Assembly: GCA_029204225.1 (NCBI GenBank)
Contig: CM055103.1
Location: 3,255,224-3,319,223, forward strand
DNA: 64,000 nt
Source: Diphasiastrum complanatum
Taxonomy: Eukaryota > Streptophyta > Lycopodiopsida > Lycopodiales > Lycopodiaceae
Direction of reading: 5' to 3'
Shown here: positions 1 through 10,985 of the stretch, one piece after another
Position numbering within the stretch: position 1 is the stretch's first letter
Layout of the letters: each line of letters starts with the position of its first letter
Program-made: the position numbers and the translations under genes
The notes under the pieces: generated by a model
The model's database searches: none
What the model was told of the DNA's origin: nothing
Seen by the model: only the letters and a program-made list of their open reading frames with translations

Positions 1-2157
1 ACAAATTTGTTCAAGGATGGGAGATAGACTTTGTAGCCCTTGCTTGAGCTTGCATATCCAAGCATGATCCCTCTTGTGGAAGATGGATCCTCCTTGGTCC
101 TTGTTTTCAATGGCACATGCACATAACATATACACCCAAAAACTTTCAAGTGATTAAGATTGGGTTTCTTTCCATACAACATCTCATATGGAGTTTTGCC
201 TTCAATTGCTTTGCAAGACACCCTATTCATCAAGTAGTTTGCACATACAAGAGACTCACCCCAAAAGGATTTGGGCAAACAAGCATCTAATCTTAAAGCC
301 TTAGAACATTCACATAATGTTCTATTCCTTCTTTCAGCAACTCCATTTGTTGAGGAGTGTAAGGACAAGAAGTCTCTTTCTTGATCCCTTCCTCCTCACA
401 AAAGGCCTTGAACTCATTGGAGATGAATTCTCCACCATTGTCACTTCTAAGAATCTTGATGCTATGATTATGATGCTTTTCCACAAACAACTTGAACTTA
501 CAAAAGTATCAAATACTTGAGACTTGAAGAAAAGTAAGAACACCCAACAATATCTTGAGTAGTCATCAATGAAGGTTAAAAACATGGATGAACCTCCATT
601 AGATTTGGTGCTAGCAATGTGCACATCCGAGTGTATGAGTTCAAGAGGATGAGATGACTTTGTGATGGAGTTAGGAAACACCTTCTTATGTGCCTTGGAT
701 AAGGCACAGGCTTCACAAACCTTGTCTTCCTTCCCAATAGACCTTGGTAGGCCTAAAGCATACTCCTCCTTGATCATAGCCTCCATGGAACCCGAGTTGA
801 CATGTCCAAGTCTTTTGTGCCATAAAGTAAAGGTAGATATCTTGCTCTTCTCGGCCAACATGACAACATTAGTATCCACAAATGCATCCAACTTATAAAG
901 TTTGCCAAGTCTAGTGCCCTTAGCCACTATCTTACCCTTCTTCTTGATGAAACATTCATTGAAGCAAAGTCAACATTGAAACCATTGTCTACCATTTGGC
1001 CAACACTTAGTAGATTCTTTGTTATTGTAGGAATGTACAAAACACCTTCTATGTTGATCTTTTTGGAAGATCCTAAGCAAAGGGGAATGCTACCAACTCC
1101 TTCAATCTTACAAGCTTCATCATTTGCTGTATAGATAGACTTTATAGGTCCATCATAAGATAAGAGAGAAGAGAAAAACTCCCTTTTACTAGTCATGTGT
1201 GAACTAGCACCCGAGTCAATCCACCAAGGATCTTCTCCTTTGAAGCTTGTTGAAGAAAATATGGACATCATGAGAGAGTCCTCATGTGAACTCTCCTCCT
1301 CCTCCTCTTTGCTCATGTTGGCTTGGCTTTGATCTTGCTTCCTCTTGAAGCATTCCGAGGCATAATGCCCCATCTTGCTACAATAGTAGCACTTCACCTT
1401 TGATTTGTCTTTCTTGACTTTGGTGGTTGATGGAGATGCCTTTGAGGGTCCTTCTTGATCCTCAAGCTTTGTAGACTTCTTGAATGTTGATCCTTTGCCT
1501 TTGGACTTGCCTTTGCCTTTGGTGAAGAGAGCTTGGTCATCTCCACCTTGGATGGAAAGCCTATCCATCCTCTCTTGCATTTGGCTCCTTCTTGATTCCT
1601 CGGCCATGAGTGTGCCTTGGAGTTCTTCAAGTATGGGTAGCTTACCCATAATTGCATATCCCTGAACCAAATTGTCAAATTCAAAGCTTAGTCCATTCAA
1701 TATGAGTTTAACAAGCTCTTCATCCTTGATAGGGTCACCTATAAAGGCTAGCTCTTTGTTCAATTCCTTTACTCTTAGGACAAAAGTATGTGCACCTCTC
1801 TCCTTTCTTTTGATAGCTTCTATAGATTTGATTCTTCAAAGCTAACATTCTAGTTTGGTTCTTGGATTCATAGACCTTTTGCAAAGTCTCCCAAGCATCT
1901 TGAGCTGAAGTGCAATCTCCTACCTCTCTTAAGAGTTCATTTGCAACATTCATTTTTATGCAATGTAGTGCAACATTGCACCTCTTGATGTATTTGGCTT
2001 TTTCTTGAGGATGAATAGGTTCACCCTCCTTACCATTTATAATTTCCATCAGATCTTGCATGATCATGATAGATTCCATTCTAACTTTCCATATGGAATA
2101 GTTAGTTTTGTTGAGCCTTTCATTAGTATCCAAAAGATATGCATTTATAGATGCCAT
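1..2157 (-). pseudogene. Copia-1 gag-protease-integrase polyprotein, frameshifted and partial
   Basis: Reading begins at an ATG at 2155-2157 (MASINAYLLDTNERLNK). The gag domain (2157 to about 1400) ends in a CCHC zinc knuckle, CYYCSKMGHYASEC, at about 1385-1345. The aspartic protease motif WWIDSGASSHMT lies near 1210. The pre-integrase zinc region (LWHKRLGH ... CEAC) is near 830-700. The integrase core has HSDVH and DDYSRY near 630-560 and SDNGGEF near 440, and the reading continues in a shifted frame to base 1 with FWGESLV- and VFGC-type integrase C-terminal motifs. Frame changes are needed near 1.8 kb, 0.94 kb, 0.5 kb and 0.34 kb, so no full polyprotein can be made. It would have encoded the capsid, maturation protease and integrase of a retrotransposon. 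Confidence 0.9.
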
Positions 2158-2955
2158 CTAGTCTCCTAATCAAGGACTTGACACAAATGAAGGTTACTTC
2201 TATTGATTTGATTGAAGGTCTACCTTATCCCACTTCTTAGGGACCTGAAAAGATCAGTAATAGACTTCCTATAAAGATCTAAGAATGATCTCTAACAAAA
2301 TCAAATCATAGAATACTAGAAACAATGCACTTGCTTGATTGAAGTAGACAATACTAGTAGAATTGCCCCTCTTTCTATAAAGAACATTAAAGCTTCCAAA
2401 TGATCTGATCAAGAGTGAATTTCAGCAACCTAATATACTTCCAAAATCACTTGTAAAAGATCTAAATGGAACTTAATGAGGATGCAACACAATCTACTAT
2501 CCAATCACAAGCAAAAAATGATCAAAATTGATGAAAAATTGATCTAATTTGGTGCATAAGTCAAGCAATGGTTGGACTGAACCTAAATCACTTTAGGAGG
2601 TGCCTACTACACCTTAGAACAGCCTTGAAGAGTCCCCAAAACTCTGATCTTCCCTATCCTTGAATGCTAGAAAGCCTTCTCTATGAAATCACCTCCAAAA
2701 CTCGCTTAGAAATCAATGCTTGGAGCAAGCAAAACTTGCTATCTTGGTAATGTGAATTGAATTCAACTTTGCCTCTGGTTTTAGACACCTAAACACCTGC
2801 AAATGAAGTCACACAACACCAATCTCCAATGTATTTGACTCACTTTGAGTTCTAGAATCAATACTAGATGCTAAGATCCAATCTACACAAGATTTAGATC
2901 AAAAATTGTGATCAAATTGAATGCAAACCAAGGATTTAGCTCATTTCAGCCTTTA
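2158..2955 (-). other. Copia-1 untranslated leader
   Basis: About 800 bp between the PBS and the gag ATG. No ORF of note. This is the expected position of the packaging leader of an LTR retrotransposon. No other feature is seen in it. Confidence 0.7.
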
Positions 2956-2968
2956 GGCTCTGATACCA
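2956..2968 (-). promoter_or_regulatory. Primer-binding site, initiator tRNA-Met type (Copia-1)
   Basis: The minus strand reads TGGTATCAGAGCC directly next to the LTR end at 2969. This is the standard plant copia PBS, complementary to the 3' end of initiator tRNA-Met. It fixes both the element's orientation and the LTR boundary. Confidence 0.93.
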
Positions 2969-3651
2969 TGTAAAAATTACAGCAAATAAGGATCCTAAAA
3001 CACGTGAAATGATGAGGGAAACAATAGATTATGATTTCATAAGATTAGCACAAGTTGAACCATCAAAATCCATCAAAAATCTATGCTTGAACCTCACTAA
3101 ATGGCCCAAATCCTTGAAGAAGGCTTCACACGTGTGAAAGTACGGCCTCCCACAGTCTGAGTACTGTACACCAGACCTACATTCAATCCTATAATCATTA
3201 GTAATCACAAGTACTCAAACAATTATGAACATAGAGAGCAATTGCACCATTATGAGAGAAAAATCATGAAATTGCTTGATTGATTTTGGTGAGATATCAT
3301 CACCTATATATACATGATCCATCACGGTTTTGGGCAGGTATGAGTAGCCCTAAACCTATCCCTAATGCTAATTTTGGTGGATCTTTCATCCCTACCAAGT
3401 TAGGGTTGGAATCTTGGAGATCCCTCAACAATGCAAAAATTACCAAAAATAGCTCCTATTTTTTCTCCCTTGTATCTAAGCATAATTTGGACTCATTCCA
3501 AAGGTTCTAACACTTAGGTCTACTTGAGAACATCCTTATGAATGGAATCCTATGCTATTTTGGCACGTGTGACAAGCCACATCATGACCATCTAACTATT
3601 TACAAGTCATATGACCAAAACTAGTCAAGCTAGAATTGTGAATTTTTAACA
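2969..3651 (-). repeat. 5' LTR of Copia-1 (683 bp)
   Basis: On the plus strand it runs TGTAAAAATT...AATTTTTAACA, so both ends show the TG...CA rule inside a short imperfect inverted repeat of about 10 bases. The inner end abuts the PBS. An LTR acts as promoter and polyadenylation region; I did not pin down a TATA box. The matching 3' LTR would lie left of the window. Confidence 0.9.
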
Positions 3652-3762
3652 TCTATCTGATGTCTATCCGACGTGTTAGGACTTCTGATTCCGACGTCCC
3701 AAATTAGGTGAAAAATAAATAAAAAATGCATAAAAACAGCGCACTCATTTTTCTCGGGCTGT

Positions 3763-4076
3763 TTTGGACTGGAATTGATTAGTGAAGTGTCTCTAGCCTT
3801 CAGAATGTAAGCGTTTTCAGTACTTCTTCGTGACTAATTAGTTGTCTAGCGATTCGTGAATGATTCGCAACAAAGTATTGGTCTGATAATTAAATGCATT
3901 ATTCTTTGGCTAGGTAATCACTGTAGTACTGATGATTTCAAAGTTACTTACTATTTGATCAAAGAGAAAGATAGTTTATTCTGCCATGCACGAAAAGTTT
4001 TCTTTCCAGATAATTGAACTATTTTCATTCGTTTCTTTTCGAATTTGACCTATCTTTTGCACACCTCTTTCCGACA
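3763..4076 (+). repeat. LTR-like end of composite element copy A
   Basis: It ends ...CTCTTTCCGACA and is followed at once by a PBS. Bases from about 3930 match the 237-bp LTR-like block 23812-24048. The part from 3763 (GGACTGGAATTGATTAGTGA) matches bases near 62855, inside the long LTR-like region beginning at 61181. So 3763-4076 looks like the right end of a long LTR whose left part is missing here. The stretch 3652-3762 between it and Copia-1 shows nothing I recognise. Confidence 0.6.
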
Positions 4077-4088
4077 TGGTATCAGAGC
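4077..4088 (+). promoter_or_regulatory. Primer-binding site, initiator tRNA-Met type (copy A)
   Basis: TGGTATCAGAGC directly after an LTR ending in CCGACA, on the plus strand. The same arrangement, one base changed, is at 24049-24060. The gypsy coding region that follows is on the other strand, which is the central oddity of this element. Confidence 0.75.
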
Positions 4089-4299
4089 AAAATCTCTAAT
4101 ACGATGCATGTGTTCGTGAAAAAAAAATGTTGCAAAGAAGAGGGTATGATTTTATATTATTGGAAAAGCATGGATATGAATTGCTTACGTAAAACCAAAC
4201 TTATTATCTTTTTCTAAGGATATATATATATATAAATCAAATCCATGTTTCACGCGGTATGGAATTTTTTCAATTGAGATCCATGAGAAGAGTGTCTAA

Positions 4300-5060
4300 T
4301 GGGATCCCTTCTCAAGTTTCCAGTTGTATGGATCCATTGGTGTGAATCTTTGTGATCACATAAGGTCCTTGGCCTTGGAATTTGAGTTTCTCTGGTTTAA
4401 TCTTTCGAGTTCTATATATAATAGAACTTTGTCTCCTTCATTCAGTTCCTTTAATTGAATATTATTATCATGCCAGACCTTCTGTCTGCGTTTGTTTACC
4501 AACTATGCATGCTAACTTAATAATCGAGTTTCACATAGTCTGTGAAGATGTGCTTGATGGTTGCTTTTTCACCAAGTTGTTCGGAATATGCAACTCTTAA
4601 GGATGGAATGATAAATTCAACTGACATTACAGCCTCTTGTCCGTAAACCAACTGAAATTGTGTCATCCCCGTTGATCTTAGTGGTGTGGTCCTGAAAGCC
4701 CAAATACTTGAATATACAACTCTGTTTCCCAATCATTTCAGCTGGCTTCAACTATTTAGGTCAGAATTGGGCAGATGATCTTGTTTGAGAATTCGGCTAA
4801 CCCATTGCATCGAGGATAGTATGGGGTACTTTTGCGATGCTTCACAAAGTAATGGGTTAGGATTATTTACAACATCATTGAGAAAGTAAGTGCCTCTATC
4901 ACTTACTAACTCTATTGGACAACCAAATCGGGTAATAGTGTTTTCATACAGAAATCTGGTTGTAACTTTTGCCATATCTTGTCTAGTTGCTCTAGCCTCT
5001 ACCCAATTTGTAGGATAGTCAGTGGCCACTAAGATGTATCTTGATTGAGTACCTCGGGTG
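4300..5060 (-). pseudogene. Ty3/gypsy integrase, copy A (broken)
   Basis: The minus-strand reading contains the integrase core: ATDYPTNWVEARATR near 5025-4980, and CPIELVSDRGTYFLNDVV near 4910-4860. After a frame change comes the C-terminal part (VVYSSIWAFRTTPLRSTGMT near 4725-4660, YGQEAVMSVEF). A further shifted stretch at 4420-4300 resembles the tail found in gypsy integrases. Frame breaks lie near 4860 and 4735 and the last part is frameshifted, so it is not functional. In life this enzyme would insert the cDNA. Closest relatives in the window are at 22405-22720, 24460-24725 and 59575-59880. Confidence 0.88.
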
Positions 5061-5359
5061 GCTGGGCTTATTTTTCATTTAAACTGAATTCGCCCGTATT
5101 AAATGCTTCTCTTTCGATTATTGAAGTTAAAGGTATAAAATCAGCTCATTGAGGAGTCTTGATTCTTTGACAGACATCACATGTTTTGATTTGTGCATAT
5201 GTATCCTTAAATAACGACCAGCAGTATCTGGCTAATAGTATTTTCTTCGGGGACTGTCAAATGAGAAGTGTCCTCCTCCTTCACCTTCATGCGATAGGAA
5301 AATTATTTGTTCTACCTCATCCTCATTAATGCATCTCCTAATTAATCCATATACACCTT

Positions 5360-5960
5360 TTTTATACATTTGTAAGGTAAGGTCTAGATTCCAAAATCAG
5401 TTTGCATTGATCGACTTTAGACATAGATGGATCCATTACTCCGGATGATAAGAATGATACTATCTCTTCAGCCCATCTAGGAGTAGCATCTATTTTGAAT
5501 AGGTAGGCATCAGGTAAATCATCACTTATCAGTTCTGTGACTTTCTCAGTTGATGGTATCCTAGATAAATGATCGACAAGAAAACTTACAATAATCTTAA
5601 AGTCGAACTCTAGAAGGATAAGTAGCCATCTTGCTATATGACCAGTGCTGCATAATGGCATAATCTTTGTACAACATATTCATTGTTAAAGCTTCTCTTC
5701 TAATTGTGGAATAATTTACTTTTGCAGAAACTGATTGTATATTGAGGAATCGAATCACGTTATTTTTCTCAAATTCTCCCGCCTGTGCTAGGATGACTCC
5801 AATAGAAGAGTTACCAGCGTCAGTATGAACATGGAATTCCAATTGGGAGTTCGATGCTCGGAGAATGGGTGTAGTGACAAGTGTGTGCTTCAAATCCTCA
5901 ATTGCTTGTATTCTTTCTTTAGTCCATTTTGGATCTGTAACAACTTCATAAAATTAATCT
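5360..5960 (-). pseudogene. Ty3/gypsy RNase H, copy A (broken)
   Basis: The N-terminal strand with the first catalytic Asp is LEFHVHTDAGNSSIG (near 5840-5800); the second acidic residue is in REALTMNMLY (near 5705-5670). Compared with the related stretch at 25169-25500, the piece carrying FYTDHQALLYLLNK is deleted between about 5665 and 5640. The chromatin-side tail (DHLSRIPS, LPDAYLFKIDATPRWAEE) follows. The deletion and a frame change make it inactive. The stretch 5061-5359 between it and integrase carries the linker that binds zinc in intact elements, here without an open frame. Confidence 0.85.
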
Positions 5961-6037
5961 GGCTTTTCCTACAAAATTAAGAATAAATATGCGGTAATAG
6001 TTACAATGGCCTACGAAGATATAGATTAAATTTTCCT

Positions 6038-6660
6038 TTACCATGGCCAGTAGTGGCATTTCTCCGGGTTCAACAAAATTCCATACTTCTTGCATTGGAT
6101 AAATTTTTTTTCAAGAGCATCAAGATGTTCACAATTTTTAGATTTAACACCAATGTCATCTAGATATATCTCTAAAATATTATGCCATAAATCTTTAAAT
6201 GCAAACTGCATCACACTTTGAAAGGTCGATGGAGCGTTACAGAGTCCGAATGGCATGACCTAATATGCATAGGTACCAAACTTTGTGGCAAATGCAGTCT
6301 TATGGATGTCTTTAGGATCTAATCGAATAAGAAAATAGCCTCTAAATCCATCCAAAAAACTCTCCTGCCATTTCTTCCAGTATGGCGTCGGTTAATGGTA
6401 AAGGGAAGTGATCTTTTTTTGTGAATTTATTCAATTCTTTTAAATCCACACAGATCATTAGTTTAACATTTTTCTTGGGAACCACCAAGATGGGTGATAA
6501 CCATGTCAAATGTTCAATCTCTTTAATGAGACCCGCAACTAATAATCTTTGTGTATCTTTTTTAATTTGTTTTTTATAGAGCAAATTACAACCGTAGGGC
6601 TTCGCTTGGACTGGCTTTGCATCTTTTTCTAATAAGATGGAGTGCACGATGATATCCCCT
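6038..6660 (-). pseudogene. Ty3/gypsy reverse transcriptase, copy A (broken)
   Basis: The reading starts near 6647 (MHSILLEKDAKPVQAKPYG), passes WLSPILVVPKKN and CVDLKELNKFTKKDHFPLP, then shifts frame to MPFGLCNAPSTFQSVM and the catalytic box IYLDDIGVK (near 6165-6145). It ends in NPEKCHYW, where 97 bp present in copies C1 and F are missing at about 6063. That deletion shifts the frame into the connection to RNase H. The catalytic YLDD residues are intact, but the frame shifts rule out a working enzyme. Confidence 0.9.
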
Positions 6661-6713
6661 TCATCTCTTTATAGTTCCATCATGATACTTCCTTAAAAAA
6701 TTTATAAATTTTT

Positions 6714-7700
6714 TCACTGTCGTCTTAAATCAAGATGGGCTCCTATATGTACAAATCTATCTCCTTTTTCATCTAGATCTTTCAAGTTTAAAGGAACTGT
6801 TTTAGTTGGTCCATCAAACGAAGATGATTCACTCGTTGGTTCCCATTTCGGTTGTCGCAACTCAATAGAATCATCACCCATTGTGGAATTTGTGAACTTC
6901 TTAGGTACAACGAGCTCAGGATTCTCTTTATGTACAAGGATCTTTTTATGAAAATATGGGGCTCTAATGAGGCGTGGCTTCAAACAAGAAGCGTCGTTAG
7001 ACAAGTCAATTGTTTGTTGCTCATTAAGAGGAACAATCGGCTATTTCGATTTTTGTAGGATCTGCTTGTGTTTCTCAATTAATCTTCTGCAGAGCATTGG
7101 AAATGTATAATTCTATGAGGATGATTTGACAATATGAAAATTATTAATAACTTTCAGATGAGAGCTCTGAGTATTCGTTATGATTGTAAGGCTCTCATCA
7201 ATAGTACTAATAATTTTGTTTCTTGGATTATCTCATTTGTATACTTATCGTTTAGATGACAATTGACTAGGTTGCGCTAAATATTTCAAAGAGGATTCAT
7301 CTATATGTGCAAAAGGTGATGGTAGCATAATCTCTTTTGGTATTCTCGTAAGATTGGATGATTGTGGATCTAAACAATGAAGTACTTGCTCGTTGGTTGG
7401 TCCTTCATCAATCATCGTTCATGATACCTTCATCTGTAATTTCCACAATAAACGACAGATTGGTAGCCATTTTGTTTGAATAAGCTGAGCATCTATAAAA
7501 GAAACATAAAATGCATCCATAATTGGTTGATCTATGCTTGTAGATGTTATCCTTATCGATTTCTAAAATTTGGATAATACTTCATTACTGCATCTTTGAA
7601 CATCTACACAGTCAATGGTCGCTAAGACATGGCCCTAATTAATGATATATGTAGATTGTGCATAATGTCATCAAATGGTTGGAGAAACATTGGTTTCAAC
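6714..7700 (-). pseudogene. Ty3/gypsy linker between protease and RT, copy A
   Basis: A 96-codon open stretch at 6714-7004 (MSNDASCLKPRLIRAPYFHK...) has a nearly identical partner at 10986-11276 in copy B. The rest up to 7700 aligns by eye with 11280-11950 and is not open. This part of gypsy polyproteins is poorly conserved and I assign no activity. It is useful mainly for aligning the copies. Confidence 0.6.
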
Positions 7701-8045
7701 ACACGTTAAACATTCATCTTCTTCCCGTACAAGGTTTGTTTTACCAATAATGTAATCAATTGATATAATGTGATCTCGATTACAAAAAATGATTTGTTGT
7801 TTTTTCCAATCTTGAATCACTTCGGCATTGGTTAACCATGTGGTTCCCAATAAAATTTATATGCGGACTTTTCATGTGGAAGATCTAGCACTACACAATC
7901 AACTACAAAATTTAGATCTGTGATCTTGATGGGTACGACATTGATGTGTCCATATGGTTCGTCGGTCGAAGGTTGATCAACTAAGTTCAGCCGGTACTTG
8001 GGTGGAACAATAGGTCCTACGCTTGATAGAATTTTTTCAATTCAC
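7700..8045 (-). pseudogene. Ty3/gypsy protease remnant, copy A
   Basis: By alignment with copy B (11948-12457) this holds the C-terminal half of the aspartic protease region, including the stretch that in copy B reads FLLGTTWLTNAEVIQDW. The DSG catalytic part is missing: the sequence leaves the protease at about 8030 and continues in gag-tail sequence. It is therefore a deletion fusion and inactive. Confidence 0.7.
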
Positions 8046-8175
8046 AAATGTCGATAGAATTCGCGGAATGCTTGATAGAATTTTATCAATTCACAAATAA
8101 AAACCTATGGCCCTTGTTGCCCACAGACCCAACAACTGATAAGTTTTGCTACTGGTGTCACAGCGTGACCACAGA
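8046..8175 (-). pseudogene. Gag-tail remnant fused to protease, copy A
   Basis: Bases 8040-8175 match the region just 3' of the gag zinc knuckles in copy B (about 12935-13060). A ~30-bp stretch containing GATAGAATT...TCAATTCACAAAT occurs twice in a row. The same local duplication is in copy E (46150-46225) but not in copy B. Right of 8176 the sequence jumps to the noncoding leader seen at about 15080. Confidence 0.6.
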
Positions 8176-8730
8176 TCTATAATGTCTCATTCACTCAACA
8201 AATAGACGAGTCTTTCTCACATTCACAATTCACGTCAATTAATATCAAAATACTACAACTTTTCAACACACAATCATATACAACAAACAGTACATGGAAA
8301 TGGTAAGAAGTACTCCAAGGATTCTCATTCCAATGACATTAGCTTCTTACAAAACTTCATGCAACAGATGCAGCCCACTCATCAACTCCACTAATCACTA
8401 GTCTGATCACCAACACATCGTATCGACTATCCTTCTCTAGATTGCCCATCGGCTCTCCCATCTCTAGACTGTTCGATCTCTACACACTCACACTCTTCCC
8501 ATCATCAACTCCGGTTGCATCCCCCTCTTTTCTCCACCTCTCTTCTTTTCTATTATTTTCTTATTCCTACTTGCCATCGAGTTTCTTGGCTGTGTCACTT
8601 CTACAACCGAATATTGTTGAACTTCCCACTAACAGGTCACATCCAAGTAACTCTTACATAACTAACTATTATTTCCTCAACTCATGGTCTTACACAACAA
8701 GATGCTATGGTTGGGATCAACCGACACCAA
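8176..8730 (+). other. CE noncoding leader, copy A
   Basis: Matches 15080-15640 (B), 27720-28290 (C), the reverse strand of 42340-42900 (D) and 47500-48080 (E). Open stretches exist here but copies break them at different places, so I do not call it coding. The DNA is pyrimidine-rich. Confidence 0.65.
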
Positions 8731-9035
8731 AAATATTCCTTCGGATGATTTTAATCTTGGTAGAGAATCTACCAACAATTCACAAGATGCTAGATGATGG
8801 TCTCCAAGTTGATTTTGGAAAAGATGCTTGCTTGGTTAAGAGGGATGGTGATGTCATGGTAGCAAGTGGGACTAGATGTGGTAATCTTTTCAAAATTGAT
8901 GCTAATCCTTGTGGAAGTGTGGCCAAGAGGAGCTTGGATCATCTCGAGGATAAGGCAAGTGATGTACCTCAACCTATGTTCCAAGATGGTGCTTTGGCAA
9001 AAGCACATGGAGATGGTTATTGCCAAAGAGGGTGA
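8730..9035 (+). pseudogene. Copia GAG-pre-integrase-like fragment, copy A
   Basis: The reading VENLPTIHKMLDDGLQVDFG, then DACLVKRDGDVMVASGTRCG and NLFKIDAN, matches the pattern of the copia protease/pre-integrase junction, where NLLSVG..., a short beta region and LYKLD or FKID normally precede the HHCC zinc region. Here the zinc region and integrase do not follow. It lies on the CE sense strand, opposite to the gypsy genes. Copies are at 15635-15961, 28287-28610, 42005-42256 (minus) and 48080-48307. Confidence 0.6.
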
Positions 9036-9797
9036 CTTCTCATCAAATATCTTATCTTGTTCATTTGGATGATCTCATTTCATCATGTAGAAGCAAAGAT
9101 GGTGCCATTTCATGTGACTTCTTATTTAAAAACTTCAATTGGAAGTATCTTTTATCAATGGTGCTTGATAAGAAGAATGCAATAGTTGATAATCTGGGGA
9201 TCTTTAAACGATATGCTTTGCCAAAATTCCTTGGCATATAAGGATTAAGGAGGATCTCATCTCAATCAAGAGGATAATGGTAGGATTTTCAAATCTACCA
9301 AAAATCCAAGTGCATGATGGAGATTTGCCAAGGCTTGAGAAGGAGTCTTCTCAACACATGGTTTCATGGAGATCTTCAAGAGACAAGGCCGAGTCTATGA
9401 GGCTCACAATACATGGCAAAGAGGGGCAATTTTCAGGTTGTATCTACTTCAACACATTCACATTTGCTTCTCTTCCATTATTTGATGTAACATCTTGCTT
9501 TATTGAGATTTCTAAATCTCAAAGTTCAAGTAAGGCAATACTAGTTTTGTATGATGCCTATTGTATGGACATTTTATTTCTTCTCATTGATGGCTTGGAT
9601 ATGTTTCCAAATCATTTTGAAAGCAAGTGGTTGTGTCATCAAATGTATGCTCTTGGATCTAGTAAGAGCAAGAATGAGTTTGTTACTCATAGTGTGAAAA
9701 ATCATGTTTTTACATGCTGTGAGGCAATTTGTAAACTTCTCTTAAGATTAAGTGAATCATCCATGAAGGACACTAAGTACATCCATGAAGGTACCTA
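9036..9797 (+). pseudogene. CE unknown ORF, copy A (broken, 3' truncated)
   Basis: Carries the same protein as 15946-16743 but split: a first part to about 9240 and a second at 9277-9797 (MVGFSNLPKIQVHDGDLPRL... to KYIHEGT). A small indel near 9205-9240 separates them. Sequence similarity to copies B and E is very high. It ends where copy B's RNase H begins. I do not recognise the protein. Confidence 0.5.
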
Positions 9798-10270
9798 GTC
9801 GAACTCTTGAAGGATATGTAGCCATCTTGCTATATGACCAGTGTTGCATAGTTTATTCAACAGATATAGCAACGCTTGCTGATTGGTATAGAATCTAAAT
9901 TGATATCCTAGCAGATAATGGCATAATTTTTGTACAACATATATCATTGTTAAAGCTTCTCTTCCGATTGTGGAATAACTTACTTCAGTAGAAACTGATT
10001 GTCTACTGAGAAATCGAATCACGTAATCTTTCCCAAATTCTCCCGCATGTGTTAGGATGACTCTAATAGAAGAGTTACTAGCGTCAGTATGAACATGAAA
10101 TTCCAATTGGGAGTTCGGTGCTCGTACAATGGGTGCAGTGACAAGTGTGTGCTTCAAATCCTCAACTGCTTGTATTCTTTCTTTTGTCCATTTTGGATCT
10201 ATAACAACATAAATTAATCTGGCTTTTCCTACAAAATCAAGAACAAATATGTGGTAATAATTACAATGGC
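9798..10270 (-). pseudogene. Ty3/gypsy RNase H, copy B
   Basis: In one frame: LEFHVHTDASNSSIRV (first Asp, near 10110-10070), REALTMIYVVQKLCHYLLG (Glu, near 9960-9910), FYTNQQALLYLLNK (Asp to Asn at the FYTD position, near 9900-9860), then IARWLHILQEFD where it is cut. The D-to-N change also occurs in copy C1 (FYTNHQALL), whereas copy C2 keeps FYTDHQALL. It would have degraded the RNA strand during reverse transcription. It is truncated and joined to RT across a deletion near 10323. Confidence 0.87.
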
Positions 10271-10297
10271 CTACAAAGATATAGATTAAGTTTTCCT

Positions 10298-10918
10298 TTA
10301 CCATGGCCGGTAGTGGCATTTCTCCGGATTTAGCGAATTTCCATACTTCCTGCATTGGATGAATTTGTTTTCAAGAGCATCAAAATGTTCACAATTTCTA
10401 CATTTAACACCAATTTCATCTAGATATATCTCTAAAATATTATGCCATAAATCTTTAAATGCAAATTGCATCACACTTTGAAAGTTCGATGGAGCGTTAC
10501 AGAGTCCGAATGGCATGACCTAATATGCATAGGTACCAAATTTTGTGGCAAATGCAGCCTTATGGATGTCTTTAGGATCTAATCGAATAAGAAAATAGCC
10601 TCTAAAGCCATCCAAAAAACTCATTGCCTCTGATCCTGCCATTTCTTCCAGTATGGCGTCGGTTAATGGTAAAGGGAAGTGATTTTTTTTTTTTACTTTA
10701 TACAATTTCTTTAAATTCACCCATATCTTTTGTTTAACATTTTTATTGGGAACCAGCACGATGGGTGATAACCATGTCGAATGTTCAATCTCTTTAATGA
10801 GACCCGCAACTAATAATCTTTGTGTATCTTCTTTAATTTGTTTTCTATAGAGCGGATTACAACGGTAGGGCCTCGCTTGGACTGGCTTTGCATCTTTTTC
10901 TAATAAGATGGAGTGCAC
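10298..10918 (-). pseudogene. Ty3/gypsy reverse transcriptase, copy B
   Basis: Starts MHSILLEKDAKPVQARPYR at 10918 and is open to about 10520, including FLDGFRGYFLIRLDP and HKAAFATKFGTYAY. A stop in TAYQV-like sequence follows, then MPFGLCNAPSNFQ to the catalytic box, which here reads IYLDEIGVK rather than YLDD, so the second catalytic aspartate is lost. The same 97-bp deletion as in copy A removes the RT connection at about 10323. Confidence 0.9.
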
Positions 10919-10985
10919 GGCGATATCCCCTTCATCTCTTTATAGTTCCATCACGATACTTCTTTAAAAAAATTTATAATTTTTT

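Larger units (their letters stand above)
1..3651 (-). mobile_element. Copia-1: 5' part of a Ty1/copia retrotransposon, cut by the window edge
   Basis: On the minus strand the order is 5' LTR (2969-3651), initiator-tRNA-Met primer-binding site (2956-2968), noncoding leader (about 2955-2158), then gag, protease, pre-integrase and integrase down to base 1. This gag-PR-IN order is copia-type. RT, RNase H and the 3' LTR lie outside the window, so target duplications cannot be compared; the bases next to the outer LTR edge are TCTAT (3652-3656). The coding part has several frameshifts, so this copy is not autonomous. The gag, PR and IN signatures, LTR and PBS are seen directly; the family name is a motif call, not a database match. 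Confidence 0.93.
3763..9797 (+). mobile_element. Composite element (CE) copy A
   Basis: Order: LTR-like end, PBS, antisense Ty3/gypsy IN-RNaseH-RT-PR (4300-8045), a short gag-tail remnant (8046-8175), then the CE sense part from 8176 (noncoding leader, copia-like fragment, unknown ORF). It breaks off at about 9797, where copy B begins inside RNase H. Compared with copy B it lacks nearly all of gag and the region upstream of gag, and everything after the unknown ORF. The strand given is that of the LTR/PBS. Confidence 0.75.

Noticed and set aside
4077-4088. Reading the LTR at 3763-4076 as the 3' LTR of the minus-strand gypsy
   Set aside because: The adjoining bases are a tRNA-iMet PBS on the plus strand and not a purine tract on the minus strand, so the LTR belongs to a plus-strand unit.
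8442-8730. N-terminal part of a 197-codon open frame in copy A (MPIGSPISRLF...)
   Set aside because: The corresponding stretch is broken by indels at different places in copies B, C, D and E, and it has no family pattern. Treated as noncoding leader.
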